Part shown: positions 43,404 to 52,323 of the stretch, one piece after another
Layout: each line of letters starts with the position of its first letter
Numbering within the stretch: the stretch's first letter is position 1
NCBI RefSeq assembly: GCF_963662805.1
Contig: NZ_OY759877.1
Coordinates: 62,001 to 126,000 of the forward strand
Origin: an uncultured Cohaesibacter sp.
Lineage (GTDB): Bacteria; Pseudomonadota; Alphaproteobacteria; Rhizobiales; Cohaesibacteraceae
Direction of reading: 5' to 3'
Length of the DNA: 64,000 bases
Made by a program: the position numbers and the translations under genes
Notes under the pieces: generated by a model
The model's input: the letters and a program-made list of their open reading frames with translations, nothing else
Told to the model about the DNA's origin: nothing
Databases searched by the model: none

Positions 43404-44066
43404 TCAGTCGCTACGACCGCCTTTGATTACTGTGAGGTGCCCGATGCGCTGTTCCGAGCGGAAGGTCGGGGTTTCCTGCAGGTGCGGAGCGATCTGTGGC
43501 GCCGTGACCGGAGCAAGGTCAAACTTGTTGCTGCCGGTGTCGCCTGCGCCCTTGCGCATGAAGGACGGCCGTTCGTCCGGCCAGATCAGGCGCATCGAGG
43601 TGACGCTGAGTTCGGTCAAGGGCCAAATGCCGACCCAGTAGGGGATATCGGCAGGGCTAGCTGCGCCAAGAATGCGGGATTTTGGCTGACCATAGTGACG
43701 CAATGGCAGAAGGATCGCTTCGAAATCCAGCTCCTGATTGCGTTCGGTCTTGCCCTTGAAGCCGACGACTGCGGCGGCTTCATCTTCGGCAACAGCGGTG
43801 AGCAGCAACCGGATGCTCGAGATGTCTTCCCGATTCCAGATGCTGAGGAAATTCTGTCCCTTCAGCTCCCGGCAGAACGAGCCACAGAGGCGTGTTCCTG
43901 CCAGACGGAAGCGGAGGCTGTTCTGGTTTTCATATTCGAGGATGAAGGTGTCGCCTAGAATCTGGTGGATTTCGGCGGGATCAATGTCACTGCGTTCCGG
44001 AGCCGTGCGACCGCCGCGCAATCCATCCCAGTAAGTGAAGAGTTCGCGTGTCACCTGGTGTTTCAT
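43404..44066 (-). CDS. PAS_5 (DUF1457-like) domain protein
   Basis: The 220-residue protein opens MKHQVTRELFTYWDGLRGGRTAPERSDIDPAEIHQILGDTFILEY, the typical start of the PAS_5 family found in Alphaproteobacteria. SLRFRLAGTRLCGSFCRELKGQNFLSIW follows. There is no output domain, so it may be a stand-alone sensor or a regulator of polar or cell-cycle functions in some relatives. It lies 264 bp upstream of the PilZ gene in the same direction. Confidence 0.88.
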   Translation of the reverse strand: MKHQVTRELFTYWDGLRGGRTAPERSDIDPAEIHQILGDTFILEYENQNSLRFRLAGTRLCGSFCRELKGQNFLSIWNREDISSIRLLLTAVAEDEAAAVVGFKGKTERNQELDFEAILLPLRHYGQPKSRILGAASPADIPYWVGIWPLTELSVTSMRLIWPDERPSFMRKGAGDTGSNKFDLAPVTAPQIAPHLQETPTFRSEQRIGHLTVIKGGRSD

Positions 44067-44579
44067 GGTTCATCTCTATCTGAGCCAGTTTGTGTCAAAG
44101 CTGTTTCAGCTTGGGACATTGTTGGCCTTTTGCCTGTCTACTGGCCTTGTCGTAGCGAATGCCATGCCAGACGCTCCCCCTGAGTAAAGAAAAAGTGAGG
44201 TCAATTTTAGTCCTAAATGTCGGAACTCTTGTTAAGCTTAATTTTGTCTTTCGCTTGCCTCATTCTGTTCCAAAGCGTAAACAGTGTCTTAACAGCATCC
44301 ACGGTGTCGGGACGGACTCAGTCAAACCCTGACATCGCGGCTCTTCAAGACTATCCTGACGGAGTTCAGGAGGCGTCAGCCATCCGAAATGATCGACAAA
44401 AGATCATCGGGTGGCTTTTTTTTGCCTGTTTGTCCCATTCGATCTCTAGGCGTTGTTAAGACAATTGCCTTATTCGAAGAAGAAGTGCTCAGGTTCGCCC
44501 CCGGTGGTGTGGACTTGATGTCACCACAAATAGCCCCCAAATTGGGAAAGACAGGCGCCTGTAAAGACAAGGATAAGAC
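44067..44579. other. Gene-poor region upstream of the rhomboid gene with an orphan terminator
   Basis: About 510 bases between the PAS gene (leftward) and the rhomboid gene (rightward). A short frame at 44217-44459 is hydrophobic at its start but runs through the hairpins, and I do not believe it is a gene. The notable content is a pair of hairpins ending in a T-run (44354-44423). A small RNA or a leader with attenuator is possible. Confidence 0.4.
44354..44423 (+). ncRNA. Possible small RNA or attenuator ending in a Rho-independent terminator
   Basis: TCCTGA / TCAGGA (44354-44371) forms a first hairpin. A second, larger one pairs AGCCATCCGAAATGATC with GATCATCGGGTGGCT, with a few unpaired bases, and runs into eight T residues (44416-44423). 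No protein gene on the plus strand precedes it. It lies 157 bases before the rhomboid start, so it could be an sRNA 3' end or a leader attenuator. Confidence 0.4.
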
Positions 44580-45392
44580 ATGGCATTGCAACCTCGCGGC
44601 TCTTGGCAGATGCCTGCCGGGACACCCCCTCCAAGAGAACCCATGTTCAATCTGCCGCAGCCCATCATGGTGCTGGGTGGCATCATGATCCTGATTCAGT
44701 CGTTACAATCCTTCGTGCTTTCGCCGATCCAGCAGCAGGATTTGTTGTTGTGGTTCTCGTTCCTACCGCCACGCTATAGTGCTGCGGGGCAGGGCTTTGC
44801 CTTTCCCGGCGGCGTGTTCGGGGATGTCTGGACCTTTGTCAGCTACGCCTTTCTGCATGGGGGATGGATGCATCTCATCCTCAATCTTGTCTGGATGGCG
44901 GCGTTTGCGACAGTCCTGTTGCGCAGGATCGGAATTCTCAATTTTGTGATTTTCTTCATCGTGACAGCAGCAGCGGGTGCGCTCGTGCATCTGTTCTTCC
45001 ATATGAACAGCTCTTCGCCGCTCGTAGGCGTATCTGCCGTTCTGTCTGGCGCGATGGCTGCAACGGCGCGCTTTGCCTTCGTTGGTGGATATGGTGGCTT
45101 TGCGGCTCTTCAGGGCACGCACCGTTATCCGGCACAGTCACTGAAGCAGCTTTGGCACAATCAGCAGGCCATGGCATTTCTGGGAATTTGGCTGGTGCTC
45201 AACCTCGTCTTTGGGCTCACCTCGATGTTTGGCGGTGGCGGTATCGCATGGGAAGCGCATCTGGGCGGCTTCATCGCAGGGCTGCTCGTGCTGCCCTATG
45301 TCGATCCCTACAGCCGGCCTCCGCGCGGTCCGAAAAAGCCGAAAAAGCAGGAAGAGAAGAAACGTCCTGAGCATTTGCGCATTATCAAGTAG
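44580..45392 (+). CDS. Rhomboid-family intramembrane serine protease
   Basis: The 270-residue protein has six or more membrane helices. Rhomboid landmarks are TFVSYAFLHGGWMHLILNLVWM (about 85-106), the catalytic Ser152 in LVGVSAVLSG and His227 in AWEAHLGGFIAG. The usual GxSG motif here is GVSA, a known variant position. The cytoplasmic tail is Lys/Pro-rich (PPRGPKKPKKQEEKK). It cuts transmembrane substrates in the inner membrane; substrates are unknown. Confidence 0.93.
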   Translation: MALQPRGSWQMPAGTPPPREPMFNLPQPIMVLGGIMILIQSLQSFVLSPIQQQDLLLWFSFLPPRYSAAGQGFAFPGGVFGDVWTFVSYAFLHGGWMHLILNLVWMAAFATVLLRRIGILNFVIFFIVTAAAGALVHLFFHMNSSSPLVGVSAVLSGAMAATARFAFVGGYGGFAALQGTHRYPAQSLKQLWHNQQAMAFLGIWLVLNLVFGLTSMFGGGGIAWEAHLGGFIAGLLVLPYVDPYSRPPRGPKKPKKQEEKKRPEHLRIIK

Positions 45393-45669
45393 GGGCGATT
45401 GACGTGCGCTCCGCGAGGGCCTCACGGGGTGGGGCCTTCCTTGTTTGTCGGGTTTTGGTCCTTGTCAACCAGTATTGAAGTTGGTTGATAAAGCTTAAAT
45501 GAAGCAACAAGCATGTGTTGCTGCCAGTGGGTTTAGTCCTAAGTTTTGTTCGGTAACACTTGCCATGCGCTTCATTTCGTCGCAGACTTTCTATAGTGAG
45601 GTTTTTCAGTCTGCGGCATCCGACGAGTAAGAATTGGCACCGGTGAACTGATTTCTAGGGGAGAAATGC

Positions 45670-46098
45670 ATGACGATCGCAACTATTCTTGATCAGAAAG
45701 GACGCGAGGTTTTTACGATGAAGCCGGCCAGCACGCTGACCGAGGTCGTGAAAATGCTGCGTGAGAAGAAGATCGGTGTGGTGTTGCTCGCCGAGGGCGC
45801 CACCCTGAAGGGAATTCTGTCTGAGCGTGACATTGTCCGGGCTCTGAGCGACCACGGCGCCAGTGTTCTTTCCGAACCGGCGTCTTCCTTCATGACGGCC
45901 AAGGTGGTCACCTGCACCGAAGCGGACACGATCGTGTCGGTGATGTCGAAGATGACAACGGGACGTTTCCGTCACATGCCGGTGCTTGCGGGCAAGAAGC
46001 TGGTTGGCCTTGTCTCCATCGGCGACGTGGTCAAGCGCCGGATCGAGGAAACCGAGCGCGAAGCAGAGGATATGCGCCAGTATATTGCATCAGCCTGA
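45670..46098 (+). CDS. Two-CBS-domain protein
   Basis: The 142-residue protein is two CBS domains (about 8-62 and 75-132; KGILSERDIVRALSDHG and RHMPVLAGKKLVGLVSIGDVVKRRIEE). Such stand-alone CBS pairs bind adenine nucleotides and act as energy or ligand sensors. There is no adjacent partner enzyme. Its ATG follows GGGGAG, and a strong terminator follows the gene. Confidence 0.95.
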   Translation: MTIATILDQKGREVFTMKPASTLTEVVKMLREKKIGVVLLAEGATLKGILSERDIVRALSDHGASVLSEPASSFMTAKVVTCTEADTIVSVMSKMTTGRFRHMPVLAGKKLVGLVSIGDVVKRRIEETEREAEDMRQYIASA

Positions 46099-46141
46099 AC
46101 TGACACTGCTTGTGACACATTCCTACAAAGTAGGCTTACAA

Positions 46142-46167
46142 GGCGGGAGAGTATCCCGCCTTTTTTT
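46142..46167 (+). terminator. Rho-independent terminator after the CBS gene
   Basis: The stem GGCGGGA / TCCCGCC with a 5-base loop is followed by seven T residues, 44 bases after the stop codon and just before the convergent patatin gene end. Confidence 0.92.
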
Positions 46168-46171
46168 CATG

Positions 46172-47176
46172 TCAGCTTTTCAGGTCGGCGGATAAGTCGT
46201 TCAGTTCGTCAATTACTTTACGGGTCGCTTCATAACCGGCGGCAATGGCCTCGTCGGCCCTGTCGAAATCGAACATGCCGATATCCTTGAGGCGAGGCTT
46301 GATGGCGATGTCCGGTGGGTCTCCGGCAAGACGCGAGCGGGTGATGCGATCCTGAATGATCGTATAGGCGTCGAACATCACACTGGTGATGCCCGGTGTC
46401 TCCCTGTTCTCATCCCCGAAAACAAAGCTGCGAAGGGTGTCGAGCCGACTGCCGGAGGAGGCAGGCTCGTTTGCCGCCTCAGACGAAGAATGCTGATCCT
46501 GTCGGACATGGGCATGGGGGATGACAGAGCCTCGGCCAAAGGTGTCCGAGCTGAGGTCGACGGCAATGACGATCCTTGCCCCCATGGCGCGGGTGAGGGA
46601 GACCGGCACAGGGTTGACCAGCGCCCCGTCGACCAGATAGCGCCCTTCGATGTTGACCGGAGAGAAGATGCCCGGCAGGGCGTAGGAGGCCTGTATTGCC
46701 TTGACGAGCGGGCCATGTCGAAGCCAGATCTCGTGGCCCGTGGACAGTTCTGTTCCGACCGCCATGAACGGCCGGTCAAGATCCTCAATAGCAATGTCAT
46801 CAAGATAGCGATCGAGCAGTTTTGTCAGGCGCGTGCCATTGATGAGGCTGCTGCCCGAAAAGCTGACATCGAGAAGACCGAAGATCCGGCGGCGGGTCAG
46901 GCTGCGAGCGAATTCTTCGAGCTTGTCGAGGCGACCGGCGAGATAGCAGCCGCCAACAACGGCCCCGATGGATGTCCCGGCGATGATGTCTGGGCGGATG
47001 CCAGCTTCGTCGAGTGCCTGGAAGACGCCGATATGCGACCATCCCTTGGCCGCGCCACCGCCAAGGGCCAGTCCCAGCGGTGCGTTGAAGAGGGGAGGAG
47101 GGCCGAGCTCTCCGGATTGCTCGACGTCTTTGTTGTCGGGGGCTGGGGTGCCAAGCCAGTTGGACAGCATTGCCAT
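46172..47176 (-). CDS. Patatin-like phospholipase (RssA-type)
   Basis: The 334-residue protein has the oxyanion hole LALGGGAAKGWSHIGV (about 36-51), the nucleophile Ser69 in GTSIG, and Asp183 in VDGALVNP, forming the Ser-Asp dyad of patatins. No membrane helix or signal peptide is evident. It is probably a cytosolic or membrane-associated lipid acyl hydrolase. It is followed by a convergent terminator. Confidence 0.93.
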   Translation of the reverse strand: MAMLSNWLGTPAPDNKDVEQSGELGPPPLFNAPLGLALGGGAAKGWSHIGVFQALDEAGIRPDIIAGTSIGAVVGGCYLAGRLDKLEEFARSLTRRRIFGLLDVSFSGSSLINGTRLTKLLDRYLDDIAIEDLDRPFMAVGTELSTGHEIWLRHGPLVKAIQASYALPGIFSPVNIEGRYLVDGALVNPVPVSLTRAMGARIVIAVDLSSDTFGRGSVIPHAHVRQDQHSSSEAANEPASSGSRLDTLRSFVFGDENRETPGITSVMFDAYTIIQDRITRSRLAGDPPDIAIKPRLKDIGMFDFDRADEAIAAGYEATRKVIDELNDLSADLKS

Positions 47177-47262
47177 CTCCTTCCAAATCTCAGGTCATGA
47201 ACGTCTTTGTCTCAAGACCATTCATGCTTGGCTTGGAGGGTCTCGTCAATTGCCGGAAGGGG

Positions 47263-47718
47263 TTAGGACTTGCCATAAACCTCGGCAGGATCGAAGAGGG
47301 GCTTGTCTTCCCTGAAGGTCAGTTCGGCTTTTCCGTCGACAAGACTGGCCGAGCGATAGAAGCAGGATTTGTAGCCCTGATGGCAATTGGCGCTGGCACC
47401 GCGCGTTCGCACCTTGATCCAGATGGCATCCTGATCGCAGTCTGTCCTGAGCTCGATCACGTCCTGAACATTGCCGCTGGTGGCGCCCTTGTGCCAGAGT
47501 TCCTGCCGCGAGCGGCTCCAGTAATGAGCCTCTCGAGTCTGAAGGGTGAGCCGGAGGCTCTCTTCGTTCATGTAGGCGAACATGACCACGTCGCCACTGT
47601 CCGCGTCGGTCACGATACAGGCGATGAGGCCTCCGGCGTCGAATTTGGGCATCATGTCGTGGCCCAGCTCGATGGCGTCGTGGTCTTTGCCGTCACGCGA
47701 TGAAAATGGAGTGGACAT
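47263..47718 (-). CDS. hisI: Phosphoribosyl-AMP cyclohydrolase
   Basis: HisI opens the purine ring of PR-AMP in step three of histidine synthesis. The 151-residue single-domain protein has VMFAYMNEESLRLTLQTREAHYWSRSRQELWHKGATSGNVQ and the metal-binding LRTDCDQDAIWIKV and CHQGYKSCFYR. It lacks the HisE domain, so a separate hisE is expected elsewhere. The ATG at 47718 gives the standard N-terminus. It follows folE on the same strand, after a terminator. Confidence 0.97.
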   Translation of the reverse strand: MSTPFSSRDGKDHDAIELGHDMMPKFDAGGLIACIVTDADSGDVVMFAYMNEESLRLTLQTREAHYWSRSRQELWHKGATSGNVQDVIELRTDCDQDAIWIKVRTRGASANCHQGYKSCFYRSASLVDGKAELTFREDKPLFDPAEVYGKS

Positions 47719-47806
47719 GGTGGCCTCTTTGTCTCTGTTGTCTGTTGGTGCCTTCCCGAACCTGTCAGGGTGGGTCGGCGCTTGTGTCTGCCATAGCCTT
47801 GATGGC

Positions 47807-47842
47807 GGCAAAAGAAAAGGGGCAGATCCGGATCCACCCCTT
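47807..47842 (-). terminator. Terminator after folE
   Basis: On the minus strand AAGGGG-TGGATCC-GGATCTGCCCCTT folds into a hairpin with a GATCCGGATC core and is followed by TTCTTTTGCC. It lies between folE and hisI. Confidence 0.65.
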
Positions 47843-47876
47843 CATGTCAGTCTTGATGTGGTTCGGTGTGCGCCTG

Positions 47877-48680
47877 TTAGCGCTCTCCGACCAGACGCAT
47901 GAAGCGATCCTGTTTTTCCGCGTCATGCTCGAAGACGCCGGTGAAACAGGTGGTCACGGTGGAAACGCCCTTCTTCTGGACGCCCCGCATGCTCATGCAC
48001 ATATGTTCGGCCTCGATCATCAGCGCGATACCGCGAGGGGCAAGCGTCGTCTCGATGGTTTCGATGATCTGCGAGGTCATGGATTCCTGCGTCTGCAGGC
48101 GGCGGGCAAAGGTGTCGATGACCCGCGCCAGTTTGGACAGGCCGACAACGCCATTCGCCGGATAATAGGCGATGTGCGCCTTGCCGACGAAGGGGACCAT
48201 GTGATGTTCGCAGGCGGAATAGAATTCCACATCGCGCAGCAGCACCATGTCCTTGTAGCCATTGACCTCTTCAAACGTGCGCTGAAGCGGAATGGTCGGG
48301 TCTTCGCGATAGCCCTTGTAGAGATCTTCATAGGCCCTGACCACGCGGCGTGGCGTGTCGATGAGGCCTTCGCGCTCGGGATCGTCACCAATCCATTTGA
48401 GCAGCGTACGTACGGCTTCCTCGGCCTCTTCGCGCGATGGGCGTTCGGTCAATGCCCAATCTTCCTTGGCGTTTTCAGCGCGCGGGAAGGGGTGCAGATT
48501 CTCTTGGTTCTTATTGTTTTTCAATGCTGTTGTATGCCCACTTTTGAAAGCCATGGGGTGCCACTCATTGTGAGGATGATGTTCACGCGAGGCCCGATGC
48601 CTTTTCTTTGCAGGTGCACGGGGCGTTTGATGCGCCGAACTGTCATCTTCAAGCGACGATCGATCAGATTGCGCCATCAT
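47877..48680 (-). CDS. folE: GTP cyclohydrolase I
   Basis: FolE converts GTP to dihydroneopterin triphosphate for folate. The C-terminal ~200 residues contain YSACEHHMVPFVGKAHIAYYP (zinc Cys and His), LARRLQTQESMTSQI-type RRLQTQESMTSQI and HMCMSMRGVQKKGVSTVTTCF (second zinc Cys). The N-terminal ~60 residues are polar, His/Arg/Ser-rich and unusual for the family. The real start may be an internal ATG at 48554 (MAFKSGHTTALKNNKN), giving 225 residues; neither has a clear ribosome-binding site. Confidence 0.96.
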   Translation of the reverse strand: MMAQSDRSSLEDDSSAHQTPRAPAKKRHRASREHHPHNEWHPMAFKSGHTTALKNNKNQENLHPFPRAENAKEDWALTERPSREEAEEAVRTLLKWIGDDPEREGLIDTPRRVVRAYEDLYKGYREDPTIPLQRTFEEVNGYKDMVLLRDVEFYSACEHHMVPFVGKAHIAYYPANGVVGLSKLARVIDTFARRLQTQESMTSQIIETIETTLAPRGIALMIEAEHMCMSMRGVQKKGVSTVTTCFTGVFEHDAEKQDRFMRLVGER

Positions 48681-48867
48681 GCACTTTTTTGCCGATTTGT
48701 CAGCAGCTATTTGCCCTTGGAAGGCAGGCTAGCTGCCGATTGGAGAGAATATTTGCCTCAGGGTTTGGAAAAGCTGCGACATTCTTGTTTCACTCCCTAT
48801 ATAGGGGTTGTAGGGTAAAGCACCAGATCCGGATCGCATCGGCGATCAGCAAAGCGAGGCACTTTTC

Positions 48868-49299
48868 ATGTTAGACGCCATCTACAACAAGAAGATCATG
48901 GAATTTGCTGGCAATATTCCGCGTCTTGAGCGTCTTGCCGAGCCGCAGGCCTCCTCGAAAAAGCATAGCAAATTGTGTGGTTCGACCGTTGAGGTGGATC
49001 TTGTCATGGAAGATGGCAAGGTCGTCGACTATGGCCATGCGGTGAACGCCTGTGCCCTCGGTCAGGCGGCGTCCTCGGTGATGGCGCGGCATGTGATCGG
49101 ATCGGACGGGGCGGAGCTGCGCCAGCTGCGCGACGACATGCGCGCCATGCTGCTCGAAAATGGCGAACCCCCTCGAGGCAAATGGGAAGATCTCAAATAT
49201 CTGGAGCCCGTCAGGGACTATCCGGCTCGTCACACCTCGACACTTCTCGTCTTTGATGCGGTGGTTGAAGCGATCGATCAGATCGAGTCCGGGAAATGA
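48868..49299 (+). CDS. IscU/NifU-type iron-sulfur cluster scaffold protein
   Basis: The 143-residue protein resembles IscU N-domains: MLDAIYNKKIMEFAGNIPRL, then Cys37 in KLCGSTVEVDL and Cys62 in NACALGQAASSV. The third cysteine of classic IscU is missing; its region reads RHTSTLLVFDAV, with Thr/Ser. Many alphaproteobacterial scaffold-like proteins of this sort exist, and their role may differ from IscU. Its stop overlaps the yidD start by four bases, so the two are coupled. Confidence 0.88.
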   Translation: MLDAIYNKKIMEFAGNIPRLERLAEPQASSKKHSKLCGSTVEVDLVMEDGKVVDYGHAVNACALGQAASSVMARHVIGSDGAELRQLRDDMRAMLLENGEPPRGKWEDLKYLEPVRDYPARHTSTLLVFDAVVEAIDQIESGK

Positions 49300-49604
49300 A
49301 GTATCTGGCGATCGGTCTGATCAAGCTCTATCAGATCTTTCTCTCCCCCTTCATGGGGCGCTCCTGCCGCTATCTGCCGACCTGTTCCCACTATACCGAG
49401 GAGGCAATTCTGCGCTTCGGCTTCTGGGCCGGTGGCTGGATGGGCCTTGCGCGCATTCTTCGCTGCCATCCTTGGGGACATAGTGGCTATGACCCTGTGC
49501 CTGAACGGTTGCCTGATGGAGCCTGTTGGTATAAACCATGGCACTATGGTTTGTGGGGTGGCGACCACATCGATGACGCGACGAGACCGGGGTCCCGCGA
49601 TTGA
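49296..49604 (+). CDS. yidD: Membrane protein insertion efficiency factor YidD
   Basis: The 102-residue protein has the family core IGLIKLYQIFLSPFMGRSCRYLPTCSHYTEEAI and the CHPWGHSGYDPVP segment. An amphipathic N-terminal helix associates with the inner membrane, and the protein assists YidC/Sec insertion. It overlaps the upstream IscU-like gene (ATGA). The standard yidC/rnpA/rpmH neighbours are absent, which is common in Rhizobiales. Confidence 0.96.
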   Translation: MKYLAIGLIKLYQIFLSPFMGRSCRYLPTCSHYTEEAILRFGFWAGGWMGLARILRCHPWGHSGYDPVPERLPDGACWYKPWHYGLWGGDHIDDATRPGSRD

Positions 49605-49715
49605 TGCCCTTGCTCACCCGCCTCAAGCCATAGACTGATCGCAATTTATGATGAAACCGGGCGCTGCCCGAAAGCTTACCTGCGTTGTAGGCAGGAGTTG
49701 AGCAGGAGAATACCA

Positions 49716-51672
49716 ATGGTCAATCTGACTTTCCCCGACGGTTCTGTTCGCGAGTATGATGCTGGTACCACCGGCGTCGATGTTGCTGCGGGCATTTCCA
49801 AATCACTGGCCAAGAAGGCCGTGGCCATGAAGCTGGATGGTGTGCTTACCGATCTGGCTGATCCCATCAAGAGTGACGCATCCATCGAGATCGTGACCCG
49901 CACGGATGATGCGGCTCTCGAACTGATCCGGCATGATGCGGCGCACGTGATGGCCGAGGCCGTTCAGGAGCTTTTTCCCGGAACGCAAGTCACCATCGGT
50001 CCCGTGATCGCTGATGGCTTCTATTATGATTTTGCTCGTAATGAGCCCTTCACCACCGAGGATCTGACCGCCATCGAAACCAAGATGCGTGAGATCATCG
50101 CCCGCAATGCGCCTTTCACCAAGGAAGTCTGGAGCCGGGATGTTGCCAAGAAGCATTTTTCGGACAAGGGCGAGAGCTACAAGGTGGAACTGGTTGACGC
50201 CATCCCCGAAGGGCAGGATCTGAAGATCTACCGTCAGGGTGAATGGCTCGACCTCTGCCGTGGTCCGCACATGACCTCGACCGGTCATATCGGTAACGCT
50301 TTCAAGCTGATGAAGGTGGCCGGTGCCTATTGGCGCGGGGATTCCAACAATGCGATGCTGAGCCGTATTTACGGTACTGCATGGGCCTCCGACAACGAAC
50401 TGAAGCAGCATCTCACTCGTCTTGAAGAAGCCGAGAAACGCGACCATCGCAAGCTGGGTCGCGAGATGGACCTGTTCCATTTCCAAGAAGAGGCACCCGG
50501 TTCGGTGTTCTGGCATGACAAGGGCTGGACCTTGTTTCAGAGCCTGATCTCCTACATGCGTCGCCGTCAGAAGGATTGGGGCTACAAGGAAGTCAATAGC
50601 CCCGACATGATGGAAAAGACCCTCTGGGAGCAGTCCGGTCACTGGGAGAAATTCGGTGAGAACATGTTCACCACCCAGACCCCGGATGAGCGCGTCTATT
50701 GCTGCAAGCCGATGAACTGCCCGGGCCACGTGCAAATCTTCAAGAATGGTCTCAAATCCTATCGTGACCTTCCGCTGAAGATTGCTGAGTTTGGCAAGGT
50801 GCATCGCTATGAGCCGTCGGGTGCGTTGCATGGCATGATGCGTGTGCGCCACTTCACGCAGGATGATGCGCATATCTTCTCGGCCGAAGACCAGATCACT
50901 CAGGTCTGTGTTGATCTGCACAAGCAGATCATGTCGATCTACAAGGACTTCGGCTTTGAGGACATTCATGTGAAGTTCTCTGATCGTCCCGAAAAGCGCG
51001 TCGGTTCCGATGCGGTTTGGGATGCGGCCGAGGCTGCCCTGAAACACGCGATTGATGCAGCCGGTCAGGCGTGGACGCTCAACCCGGGTGAGGGTGCATT
51101 TTATGGTCCGAAGCTCGAGTATGTGTTGCGCGATGCCATCGGTCGCGACTGGCAGTGCGGCACCGTTCAGGTCGAACCTCAACCTGCCGGGCCGTCTTGG
51201 TGCCTTCTACATCGACACCGAGGGCAACAAGGTCAATCCGGTGATGATCCACCGGGCGCTGTTCGGCTCGCTCGAACGCTTCACCGGCATCCTGATCGAG
51301 CACTATGCTGGTCACTTCCCGCTGTGGCTTGCGCCGCTTCAGGTGGTGGTCGCGACGATCACCTCCGACGCTGATGACTATGCCAAGGAAGTGCGGGAGT
51401 TGCTGATCGCTGCTGGCCTCAATGTAGACCTTGATCTTCGCAACGAGAAGATCAACTACAAGGTCCGTGAGCATTCGCTGGCCAAGGTGCCTGCGCTGCT
51501 TGTTTGCGGTAAGAAGGAAGCTGAGGAACGGACCGTTTCGATCCGTCGTCTTGGCTCCAAGAATCAGACCTCGATGAGTCTTGAAGAGGCAATCTCTTCG
51601 CTGGTCGAAGAGGCAATCGCTCCGGATCTTCGCCGCGAGCGCGATGCCGCGAAGGCTGAAGCGGCTGAGTGA
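49716..51672 (+). pseudogene. thrS: Threonyl-tRNA synthetase with a one-base frameshift (likely sequencing error)
   Basis: The reading frame from MVNLTFPDGSVREYDAGTT (TGS domain) runs through the editing domain (HDAAHVMAEAVQELFPGTQVTIGPVI) and catalytic motifs (MNCPGHVQIFK, VRHFTQDDAHIFS). At 51175-51176 an extra A turns GTVQVDLNLPGR into GTVQVEPQPAG. The next frame carries the rest (LGAFYIDTEGNKVNPVMIHRALFGSLERF, then the anticodon-binding domain) to the stop at 51672. Removing one A restores 651 residues. ThrS should be essential, so a true loss is unlikely. AGGAG precedes the ATG. Confidence 0.95.
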
Positions 51673-51714
51673 TCATATTGGATCTCTTGAGAGATTGATT
51701 CAACGGAAAATGCG

Positions 51715-51746
51715 AAAAGGCGGCACTTTAAGTGTCGCCTTTTTTA
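51715..51746 (+). terminator. Rho-independent terminator after thrS
   Basis: GGCGGCACTT pairs with AAGTGTCGCC (one G-T pair) and six T residues follow. It begins about 45 bases after the thrS stop. Confidence 0.88.
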
Positions 51747-51793
51747 CGTTTTACTTCAGATGCTTGATGCTGTTTGGTGCGAAGATGATTCCA

Positions 51794-52320
51794 TCACTTC
51801 AGACTTTGATTCAGGCTGCTTTTCTGGCCATGTTCCGATCTGGGATAAAGCTGCCTCATAGGAGCGTGCAGGGGTGGATGTCCCTCTGAGCCTTGAGGGA
51901 CAGGGCTGGCGCAGTCCCTGTCTTTGCTGGACCAGCGCGCCCGCGGGTGAAGACCTGCGACCGGGATGGATATCTCACCGCTTCGACAGGCTTGTGCGAG
52001 ATGTCCGAAGGCGTGCCTGAGGCTGTAAGCGCGGGTCTCGAAGGCGAAGAGCTGGTAGCCTTCAACGGTATCAATCAGCACTGACAGATTGCATGCCGGG
52101 TCGAAGCCATAGTCGAAATGGCAGGTGACGTCGAGGCCTTGAAAGGCAGCGTCAAAGCTGATCAGGACATGATCGGAAAAAGGGCCTTGTTGCGTCCCCC
52201 GGCGGAGGGCCGGGAGGGTGCAAAGACGCGAAACGGTGTCGGTCCCCAGATCCAGGCGGTGAGCCACTCTCTGGCCAGAAGGGGCTGGGGCTTTGCCGCG
52301 ATGACGGCACGGGCTGTCAT
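51794..52320 (-). pseudogene. Hypothetical gene, apparently frameshifted
   Basis: An ATG at 52320 begins MTARAVIAAKPQPLLARE three bases after the upstream stop. Around 52264-52272 the coding signal seems to move one frame, to VAHRLDLGTDTVSRLCTLPALRRG and LISFDAAFQGLDVTCHFDYGFDPACNLSVLIDTVEGYQLFAFETRAYSL, ending at 51794. Third codon positions are G/C-rich in that frame, as in neighbouring genes. With one G restored the product would be 175 residues. I do not recognise the sequence. The gene may be co-transcribed with the secreted repeat protein upstream. Treat as tentative. Confidence 0.35.
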
Positions 52321-52323
52321 GGC

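Noticed and set aside
44217..44459. An 80-codon plus-strand frame with a hydrophobic start
   Set aside because: It runs straight through two hairpins and a terminator T-run, so it cannot be a normal gene end. The hydrophobic start alone is not enough.
47877..48680. The long N-terminus of folE as a separate domain
   Set aside because: About 40-60 polar residues have no domain pattern, and an internal ATG at 48554 gives a normal-length FolE. It is more likely a start-site question.
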